Shown here piece by piece: positions 54,729 to 64,000 of a DNA stretch of 64,000 bases. This stretch comes from Escarpia spicata (taxonomy: Eukaryota > Annelida > Polychaeta > Sabellida > Siboglinidae), in NCBI GenBank assembly GCA_963995525.1, contig OZ023207.1:5936031-6000030 (forward strand), in the 5' to 3' direction. Numbering within the stretch: the stretch's first letter is position 1; each line of letters begins with the position of its first letter. The position numbers and the translations under genes were made by a program. The notes beneath the pieces are model-generated. The model was not told the DNA's origin. It made no database searches and worked only from the letters and a program-made list of their open reading frames with translations.

Positions 54729-57662
54729 GTATCTGCTGTAAGAATTTATTGAAATGTGTCTTTGATACCGTATCTATGAGTCATACTATCTTTATTATAC
54801 TATATATTATCACAAGTGTTATATGCCTTCATATTTCCATGTTAACACAGATACTCATTTAACAAAATTTTATATTCTCCAATGTATATCGCACGTTATC
54901 ATGTTAATTATCTCTTTGTTTCACGGTGTTAGCATTTTGTTGGGCTATGAAGCCTGGTTGTCACTTTTTTATTTGCGTTTACATTATGTAATTATATGTG
55001 TAATAAGCGTTTCTAGTGATACATCAGCACATGCCAATATACAATGCTGTGCTGTAATGCAAACAAGGCTGAAAACACCCCTAAGTTCTACTACAAACTG
55101 TTTATATTTTCGTTTACTCCACTGACCCTAGACATTCTTGGGATATGGCAAGGAATGCATCATTCATAGATACAAGTATAAATAAATCATACATAGTTTC
55201 TGCCCGATCAAATATATATGTGTAAAACCAACGGACACAATTTTTTTTATCCCTAAAAGGGTCTGATTGAATTGTTGATGACATTTGCCAAAAAAACATA
55301 TCAAGACAAAACTCAAATGCCTACTTACCTTGAAGTATCCCTCCCAATAAAATAATAAAATAATACAAGAACAAATATGTTCTACCTATTTAAGCCTAAC
55401 ATTTTACAGCAAGTAATGCGTAATACATGTATTACCAAAAGATCTCGAGTTTATGCATCGTGAGACAATTATAGCAGTCGCGTTGCATTTTTAGCAGTCC
55501 GATAGGACTAGATATGACACATACCTATTAAGGTTTAAAGCGTAATCGGATCCTTTTGACTTAAACTAAAACTAATTGTTCACGATAAATGTGACTGATG
55601 CGCACATATATCTATCCAATATTGTTAAGATTTACTTTTAAAGGTAAATAGTGATAATTTAATACATAAAAATCTAGCATTAAAAATTAGAATATTCCAA
55701 AATATACGGTATATTCTCGTTAGCGTCGAAAACGTGTGACGCAAGATGAAAGCATTATATTATTAAGCGTATTTATTTGATGTATTTTGAATTTGCATTG
55801 AATTTTCTTTTATAGTAAGTCTTGTACAAATTAGTATTCGTTTATATTTACTAATATAATGTCGTCAATATACATATTGCACGTTGGTAATGTATAGTCT
55901 CTGTTGAGTATTACGTCACTGTGGTGATACAATAAACGTGTTTTCTCGAACATTTAATTTATGATTCTAATATATTGATGAAAAATAACGTAGTTAAATA
56001 TGTTCAAACAATACTAAGAAAAATATTGTTTTTCAATAACAAATTGCACTGTATTGAGGTTTTTTATCATATTGTATTAGTATATTGTAGCTTGAGAAAA
56101 CGATGCTTCCGTGAATTGTAACTCAAAACGCTATAAATATAATAGGAACTGGTCCATTGATATTGATATTGTTGTTGGATAACAAATATATGTTTTGTTT
56201 GATTAAATAAACTCAAGCAATCAAGAAGCAATCACAACTATTTATTCATTGAACATTAACCATATTCAATCTTGGGGTGTTATAAAATATTACAGGTTTT
56301 TGGTGTTTGACGTAATTTACCGTCTCATTACATCGGAACGCAATGACTCTTGGCACTGAGACTTACCAAGACTCACCAACTGCACTCCGCTTGAGGCTCA
56401 CGAAAAGCTGTCGATTGTATCCCATTGAGGCTAATCAAAACCTTCAAATGCACCTTGCCGAAATATTGGAGGTTAATCATATATCAAGCCCCCCACTCAC
56501 ACAAAATACTGAGGACTGATTACCCGGGTTAAGACGCGAAATTAGTGTATTATATTTCTTGTTTTGAATACGTGTCTTCTGATGTATGTCCATATAGCTC
56601 ACTGACTCTTTTAAAATCATTCACTTCATTATCTAAAGTGGAATAGTTCGATGATACAGAAAATATTGAAATATACAAATGCAATTTGTGAACTGGTTAT
56701 GATGTCAACTATAGCGTTTCCAATAACGCATGTAGAATTCGAAGCCGTGGTTTCATATCACAGTTCATGAGAGTTATTGTCTAACGCCTGCTGTTTTCTA
56801 TGGAACATTAAAATGCGTTGTTGTCTACATGCATGTGGATGTTTTAATCGGAATGAAGTAATAGTAATAATTTTGCATTGAGGCATCATAGCTGGAAACT
56901 ATGCGCAGTGGACTACGTGCACGTGCATTCAGTGACAGTTGTACCCCAGTTGTACATAGAAGGAATGATGACAACCTTGGTAAGCAGAAGGTAATGAATA
57001 CCAGTGCGTGGGCAAGCACGCTGAAAGCCGACAAGGATTGTTTGGTCGCGTCGTTGTGACGGCACAAAGGAGCAATTTCGGATGCCGGACATATGTCCCA
57101 TCCCATGGCTATAGTTGTGGCAATCCCACCACCTTTGTATATCGTATTCTCACTAACAGAAACACGTCCAGTACGTCGTCAGTCAGTCATACATATTGGT
57201 GACCTCCAGGAGAGGGTATTCACTCAGGGCGTTTACCTGAAATTGATGTCAACACAAACACGCTATGTCGCCGTTCCTATATTTTAGCCAGCTAGGAAAC
57301 AACTTTCACCGTCTTTACGGAATAGCAAAAATAGATAAGCGAGCGAAAAATGAACAACTCAGAACACGTCCAAAACATGAAATTCTACGGTCGCTAGCAC
57401 CCTCACGGCTCGTCCTGTCCCGACGATCTTGGTATCATTTGAAAGGATGCACTTTTGTTATTCCAGCGTCATCTAGATTTCCCGGTAACCGTTTAAAGAA
57501 CACCAGTAAACGAACCTACAATCATGCCGTTTTCGGTGTTTTGTACGGTTCCGAACGATGTTGGCGGCGGGTACTCAGTACACTAATCTTCCGATTGCAG
57601 CGCTGTTTTCCTAATTTGCATAGGTTCAGACATGCGCACTTCACCATTTTTTGATTTCATGT
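54729..57662. other. Intergenic, about 2.9 kb
   Basis: AT-rich. Frames at 54823-55125, 56825-57106 and 57265-57654 were examined and show no family resemblance. No tRNA or other RNA gene recognised. Confidence 0.4.
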
Positions 57663-57879
57663 TATAAGCTCCACCCACTTTTAAACCGCGGCGAAATTGA
57701 TGTGTTTTGATCGCAGCGAAACCGATATATATCTCTACGTCGACGTGACGTCATAATAACGTACGCCACCCAACGGGTCTAAATTCGTTGCGTTGGTTGG
57801 TTGATATACATGATTGTGACGTCACGCCTACTTCACGTATGTCATTTTAGCAGGCGTTTGAAAGTGGGTGGAGCTTATA
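57663..57879. mobile_element. MITE-like inverted-repeat element, 217 bp
   Basis: TATAAGCTCCACCCACTTT at 57663-57681 is exactly mirrored by AAAGTGGGTGGAGCTTATA at 57861-57879. The interior has no ORF and contains two TGACGTCA-like sites (near 57750 and 57820). Ends in TA on both sides, compatible with TA target duplication. Confidence 0.6.
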
Positions 57880-58451
57880 CCATTAAATCAGAGGGTGGTG
57901 CCTCAATCGGTAGATTGGTGAACTGTGTCGACGAAACAACATAGTTCGCAGTGTCTAAGACACCGGAACGGGCCCGGTTGTAGGTCCGTTTTTAGTTAAT
58001 TTTAGGAATGATTATTATGAAACCATTTATATGTTTGAATAGCAGAAAGCTTAAACTTTCAAACGACATCAATATTGTTGGGATCCGATGAACCTTAATG
58101 GTACTAGCAGTCGTTCAAAAGGCGTTTTTGGAACGTGTTTGACAGTTGTTCATTTTTCGCTCGCTTATCTATTTTGGGGAATAGTAATTTTACCAATTTC
58201 TCCCATCATAGTTATCTTCTTCACCCTGTTCCTGCCCCTGAGTGTATTTACGCCGGTATTCATATTGGTCGTAGGTCCCTCGTCAAATATCACATGTTTA
58301 AATATTTAATGATATTAAAGATAATTGTAAATCTGTGTTCGTCAAAATGAAAGATCGTGGTAAGAATAGAACGTTAAAGCGGCATTAGTAGCAGAATAGT
58401 GTCGATTCGATATAACAAAATATCATACCACAAGACAATGAATGGAGCATG

Positions 58452-58488
<37 letters not shown>

Positions 58489-60757
58489 TGCTGGTGGTAA
58501 TGCTAATAGTATGAATATATTTAAATATGTAATTAACAAATAATAATATTGTAAGAGCGGGCCACAATGAAGTGAAGCAAATTTATTTCCTTGTCCACAT
58601 AGTTAAACGATTGTGTTTTGGCACACCGAAATGTTGGCACTTCCGCTGCCACCACGTCGGTGTTTCGACACACTAAGCCATGACGCTTAGAATTACTAAC
58701 TTAGTGTTTTGAAACACGGATTTTGAGAGTGATTTAAGAATCAAAGCATCATTTGTTTGTGTTTCACAATCGAACATTCATGCTTAAAAACTCTACTTTA
58801 GTTTTACCAGACACCACGGCATTATGTCTGGAAAGAACGAAACAACTAAGTTGCTACGATTTTGATGTTTCAAAACATTGCGAACAGCGCAGTGTTCAAC
58901 AAACGTATATGTACACAATAACTGGATAATCACATATCAATATAACACATTGAAATATTTCTGACGTGCGTCAACTGATGTCTTAAAAAATGAAGCACGT
59001 TATGTATCGGTAAAATAGGTTTAAAATATACCCTACTGCGTAATCCGAATTAATGTGCCACAATATTCGAAGGAATTTGTGTTTGTCACTGGCAATGCAA
59101 TGCTAGCAGTTCACCATTTGGTGTTTGACATTGGTGTTTCAAAACAAATGAAATTCATAACAAATAAGAACAGATATGATAATTTAGTATGCCTTTTTAC
59201 AGGAATTTGACATATGCTTCATTGGCGTTTTAAGAATTAAAGTGTCGTCGTAATGTAATCGTATGACAAAAACATGTCATAGCACATAGAAGTGTAAACA
59301 TTTGCATACTCAGACAGGCATTTTCATATATTAAATACCAGACATCGACAATTACGTAATTAATTATCCATTTTCACAAATATTTCTTGCCTATTTTCCC
59401 AGTCACCTCATTTTCATCCAACTTCAAACCGAAACAATTCTGGAACAGATGTTGAATTCATACGATAAACGACCCATACCAATAGATGTGATACGCCATA
59501 CGTCCAGCTGACTATCAATATAAACGAAATAAAAACGATCGTGCAGAGCAGAGCTTGTTGTCTCGAAATTAACATGTTTTTGCCTGACTTCAACATCAAA
59601 GGACATTTCGCTTAACTCAGTTAGCTTTGGCATTTCTGCAAATAAAGATTGTTTTGAAACTGGATGTTTTGTACACCATCTGAACTCGCTCCGTGGGATA
59701 TCTTCCAAATTGCGAACGTTGTTACGGGTTTATAAGACACAATTTGACGGACAATGTACCTTCAACATATTTACCATATTCATAATGACATGCTAATGTT
59801 AATTAATCAATGAAAACTAGGAACAGACTGCCTTCTGTTAATTGAAAAGTAGCTTTCCTAGTTAGGATTAAAGAAACATTACTGCATATCGTTATTAATC
59901 AGCATCATTAAATAATTACATTCACCTACTTCTTAGATGGCAATAGATAATGCAGATATCGGCAGAGCGTTGTGTGTTGTCGACATCTGCAAACCCTGAT
60001 TGAGAATAAATATTATAACGTACTTCCACCAATGTTTGTGTTTCAAAACACAGAGTCAGTATTTCAAAACCCAATGTTGTTACTTAAAAAAACCTAATTA
60101 ATTTCAAACTGACAAGCCATACTAGATCACGAATACGCATGCAAAAATAAAAAGAAACGATTTTTTAATTAACCGTGCAAGACCGAAGCTATATGAAACT
60201 GTATTCCACAACACTCAACCAACAGAACGAATCAGTGATATTCATGTTTAACATACAGTTAGATACACCATTAACATATGTTGTTATACAACAGCGCATA
60301 CAGAGGTAATGTGTTCAGCCTGGTCTAATGAAAATGGATACATGTTTTTTAATGACTCAACAAGGTAATTATCGTGCTGTTTCATAGATCATTGATCTTC
60401 AAATATGCCAATGCTGTATAATACTTGTAGTAAGTTTTAGGTACAGTTATTTAGTATTCCGCTCGAATATCTCCAGTGTCTCAAAACACTGTTATCATGT
60501 ATCATATCCAATAGCCACCGGCAATATATAAAAACGCCAGATAAGCGTTCCGACAATGTTCAGTATTATTTCTAAACACATTGTTCTAACAGTAGAACAC
60601 ATGGAACTTATCATTCTTGGGTGGCGATCATGTTGATCCTTGTACAATATAGTTATTACAATAACGCACAAGGCATTTATTGGGAGGGCAGAAAGTGTTG
60701 AACACGTGACGGTTTACCTCTACTGCCGATATCAACGTTCCCGGTTTGTTGTTTCCG
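57880..60757. other. Intergenic with dispersed GTTTCAAAACA-like motifs
   Basis: A (TA)n array lies near 58457-58481. From 58.6 to 60.5 kb the near-palindrome TGTTTCAAAACA and variants recur (see findings). No gene recognised; frames such as 59424-59708 on the minus strand have no domain. Confidence 0.45.
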
Positions 60758-61689
60758 CCATCATCCGGATCGAAACAAATCACATACATCAATGAACATT
60801 AGCCCCAACTTACGTCGAACGGAGCGATGAAGCACCATACACAGAAAACTCTTGAAGAACGTGTTGCAAATGTACAACCAAATGGCGATGAAAACGAACA
60901 CGGATATTGACTGTGGATCGACATGGAACTGGAAGCGCATCACAATATACACCGAAAACGGCAGTGCAAGAGCGAGAACAACAAAACATATAACTAAGAT
61001 GTTTCTGGCGGATCGGATCGCCTTGATGGTCACCATTCCCCTGGAGTGGACAACTACGCCCAGTGACCGTTCTTGTGCTGTCACTTTCCGGTGAGTTTGT
61101 ACAACCACGAGAAATATTCGCGCTGTAGCGTAGATGAAAGCAACCTCCGGAATTAAGTACGTGAACATGTAACCAATGACCACCAGAGCAGACACGCTAC
61201 TCTGGTCTGTTAGTATTTTAGTCGTGCACAGATCTAAATTCCATGTGGTGGGTGTCAGTGACGTTTGTCGCGGCCCCTGCTGCACCGACGATCCATATAC
61301 AAGCGATGATTCCGAAGCAGCGAGCAGTTATGAGAAGTTGTTCGTATCTAAGCGGTTTCAGAATAGCCACCATCTTGGACAAGGCAACCCACGCTTGGCT
61401 GTGCATGGAGACGAAACCGAACAGTGATAGACNNNNNNNNNNNNNNNNNNNNNNNNNNNNNNNNNNNNNNNNNNNNNNNNNNNNNNNNNNNNNNNNNNNN
61501 NNNNNNNNNNNNNNNNNNNNNNNNNNNNNNNNNNNNNNNNNNNNNNNNNNNNNNNNNNNNNNNNNNNNNNNNNNNNNNNNNNNNNNNNNNNNNNNNNNNN
61601 NNNNNNNNNNNNNNNNNNNNNNNNNNNNNNNNGATAATTATGCTGATTACACCAACCTTCGCGTCCGTCTATTCGATCTGGCCGACCAT
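60758..61689 (-). pseudogene. Broken GPCR paralogue of the 9810 gene, spanning an assembly gap
   Basis: The minus strand is clearly homologous to the GPCR at 9810-10745. C-terminal half (60761-61285): LIPEVAFIYATARIFLVVVQTHR, VTIKAIRSARNILVICFVVLAL and FKSFLCMVLHRSVRRKL (NPxxY position eroded). A second frame (61218-61406) holds MHSQAWVALSKMVAILKPLRY, so a frameshift lies near 61250. Beyond the 200-N gap, the N-terminus reads MVGQIE, an in-frame TAG, then TDAKVGVISIII. Loss of reading frame plus an early stop indicate a pseudogene, unless assembly error around the gap is responsible. SKM again stands where DRY is expected, as in the intact copy. Confidence 0.82.
61433..61632. other. Assembly gap (200 N)
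   Basis: Exactly 200 undetermined bases, a nominal scaffold gap. It covers roughly TM1-TM3 of the GPCR paralogue, so the true distance is unknown. Confidence 0.99.
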
Positions 61690-62898
61690 AACGAAACTGT
61701 CGTTAATTAGCGCGTGAACATAGCATCAAAATCAGAGTTCAAGTAACGAGATTGGTATTTTTGTTTAAGTCATGTGCTCATATGATCACCGCGACTTGTT
61801 CTACCACGTTAGCATGTTAGCATGTTCTTGCGCTGTCACTTTCCGGTGATGGCGCCATAATACAGTGTCCGTCATGTTTGCTACGTGTATAGTAGTCAAA
61901 CATGGAGAATAAACCTACTTCATGTACTGGCGATGATGTCATCTGTCCACGAAGTGTTTCTGGTATCGGTCTCGATAAATCTTTGCAAACAAATTGACAA
62001 CATCATGACGCATTGATTTCAAAAGCCACACAATTGTTGTTCATTTTTCGATATCAAGCCGCAACGATGTCAATATTCATCCCAACTGACAGGATAAATC
62101 TTGAGAACATATGAAATAGTATGAATGTCGTATTCACAGGAAGAACGCCCCTGTGCAATATGCTCTCAATGTCGAGCGGAAACAATGGCTTCGTATTAAT
62201 AACATCGACACCGTCACGTACCGTACATCAATATATTAAATTAGCTGGTTCGGATGTCGACGGTACCGCATTACGTGTGTGTTCTAGAAAGATCGGTTGA
62301 TACTTGTAGAGCTAATACATTTCACGTTACCGCCGGTGGCGTGTTGTAAATGGACCCCCGCCGTACTTAGTCCAGGGACCCATTTACCAACGCGTGGGAA
62401 ATGGACACTCACGTGAAAATGACTTTTCAACGTGTTGAATTAAATGTGGTCCATTGGTGTAGGTGCTATAGCTAAACAAAATAAACGATGCAATACTTGT
62501 GCCCACACCGTACTGGTATAAGTCAACAATGACGAGTATTTTTTTTTTATTAATAAGATTGTTTTGATAATAGTGTTGATAGAAATATGGAAAATTAACC
62601 ATCCTACAAAAATATTTGTCAACGTGTTGAGTGAGTTGATAGAGTTTCACCGGTGCACTTGCTATAAAAAAAAATATAACAATGCGATTTATGTGTCCAA
62701 ACCATAATACTATAAACCAGTGATGACCATTTTAGTGTCTTTACAGTTATTAACATAACTTTGACAATTTGGTTGAAACAATTTTGTTTTTCAAAATAGT
62801 ACATTTATAATGTCTAGACACCAATAGACCATGTATATAATGTTCAATTTTTAGCAAGGGGGTCCATATATATAAACCTTCGTGGTAAATGGATCCCA
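61690..62898. other. Intergenic
   Basis: No gene recognised. A 20-bp stretch, GCTGTCACTTTCCGGTGA near 61834, also occurs inside the GPCR paralogue near 61076. Short minus-strand frames at 62384-62804 lack domains. Confidence 0.4.
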
Positions 62899-62986
62899 CC
62901 CACACACACACAGACACACACGCACGCAACCACACACTCGCACACGCACGCACGCACGCACACACACACACACACACACACACAAA
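62899..62986. repeat. (CA)n/(CGCA)n microsatellite
   Basis: Mixed CACA, CGCA and a pure CA run. Poly-Cys/Val frames on the minus strand are artefacts. Confidence 0.92.
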
Positions 62987-63960
62987 TCATAATTTATTAT
63001 GCGTTATGCGTGTTGTAATACGCTGTATTACCACATTGGTTGACAATACTAATACTTCGTTTAGATAACTAAAATGCTGTAATAATGACACGGTGATTCC
63101 CTAGGCCTCGTACTGGATCAACATCAGTGGGAAACAACTCGTACTCTCATTGACGTGGCTGCTGATGCTTGCCGTTGCATCAGCCAGATCCCAGAAAGCA
63201 TTATTAATTAACGTATACAGTAAAGAACAAGAAACACTTCACACTTTTGGAAACTATCAATACCCCTCATTCGTCGAATATAGACTGCGATACATTACGT
63301 TCCTTTTTCCACCGCCAACAATATGTATCCGAAACTTGTGAGTTTACTTAAGCCTAGCACAGACCCTGGTACTTCGTGTGTAAGCAGTGCAGGTGGTTTT
63401 CGATGATTTCGGCTAATTAAGGAGAGACGGGTCTAAGCGCGTGCTACGTCAATCTGCGATCAGTCCGCCATCAACATGTCGTTGGGGTCTTAATCGTCCA
63501 CATATGTTTCCTATTATGTTTGGAGGCAAGTAGTAGCCGTGATTCAAAATGACAACTTCAAAGACTAGCTGATTGATACCGTCTTCGGCCTGTGGAGATG
63601 ACCAGTCATTGCAGCTAACGCCTTGACCACCGATCCAACAATTATAACACTAATGCAAATCCACGTCCTATAATTGAACTGTTGAAATCATACGCCAAGA
63701 GACGCGCGCTCGCTGTTGTAAGCACATATTAAAAGACAGACACTGGTGGCCTCGGAATACCTGACGCATGGATGACACGGTCTTCTAAACAGAACGCATG
63801 CTGTTGATACTGTCAAGTGCACATGGGGCAGTGGAAGGCCGTATTGTCTGTCTTCCAGGCCACGGTCGGAAAGTTACGACTTTAAAGAGCATGATCTCTG
63901 TACACTCATGAGAATGCCAAATAAAATACAACACTGCAATGTTCATGAACAATTTACAAT
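62987..63960. other. Intergenic
   Basis: A 63-aa plus-strand frame at 63150-63341 opens with a weakly signal-peptide-like MTWLLMLAVASARS but has no homology I recognise. Otherwise nothing supported. Confidence 0.4.
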
Positions 63961-63996
63961 AGCAGCAGCAGCACCAGCAGCAGCAGCAGCAGCAGT
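63961..63996. repeat. (CAG)n trinucleotide repeat at window end
   Basis: About twelve AGC/CAG units with one CACCAG interruption. Runs to the window edge, so its context is unknown. Confidence 0.9.
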
Positions 63997-64000
63997 TGCA

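Noticed and set aside
54823..55125. 100-aa hydrophobic ORF
   Set aside because: AT-rich composition gives hydrophobic residues by chance; no conserved motif, no supporting signals.
57890..57990. tRNA-like sequence near GGTGGTGCCTCAATCGG
   Set aside because: No convincing B-box or cloverleaf pairing; could not be supported.

Overview
The window looks like nuclear DNA of a metazoan, most likely a marine invertebrate; the species cannot be fixed from sequence. Reasons: an AT-rich background with long (CA)n, (TA)n and (ACGC)n arrays, many decayed LINE and Gypsy copies, tRNA-derived SINEs, intronless rhodopsin-like GPCR genes and a 200-N scaffold gap. No bacterial operon or rRNA gene is seen.

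The centrepiece is a complete, apparently intact Polinton/Maverick (adintovirus-like) element at 33795-50509 (16,715 bp). It has about 285-bp terminal inverted repeats, a perfect 6-bp target duplication TAGGAT on both sides, and much higher GC than its flanks. The minus-strand block (50073 down to 43036) carries, in order of transcription: a NADAR/YbiA-like protein, the packaging ATPase, two conserved Polinton proteins of unknown role, a 59-aa membrane protein overlapping the integrase start, a chromodomain integrase, a small membrane protein, the penton (single jelly roll), a basic pX-like core protein, the major capsid protein and an adenain-like protease. The plus strand carries an RPA-like OB-fold/zinc-ribbon ORF that may be alternatively spliced to a PPxY-containing exon, and a 1407-aa protein-primed DNA polymerase. 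A lone minus-strand gene with 22-aa repeats lies near the left terminus. Polymerase and protease converge on three hairpins with identical loops and opposed poly(A) signals. This set covers replication, integration, capsid assembly, maturation and packaging. The NADAR and RPA-like genes are the unusual additions.

The left part (1-33788) is a nest of repeats. A block is duplicated (1-1490 and 10888-13872), the second copy split by a LINE. A second block is duplicated (6921-8433 and 13873-15403). A Gypsy relic (3511-7500) is split by an RTE-type LINE with an 11-bp target duplication. An intact divergent GPCR gene sits at 9810-10745. From 15.1 to 22.2 kb there is a LINE interrupted by a degraded RTE element, then Gypsy and RTE pieces. 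From 22.5 to 25.0 kb lies a TIR-bounded segment holding a cluster of the motif GTATGGATAC. A 44-unit, 13-bp minisatellite occupies 27806-28377.

The right part (50516-64000) is mostly non-coding: a SINE inverted relative to one left of the Polinton, a candidate secreted peptide ORF, microsatellites, a 116-bp tandem repeat, a MITE-like inverted repeat, and a broken paralogue of the GPCR gene around the gap. Coding starts in the Polinton were placed at ATG codons, several of which lie inside longer open frames.
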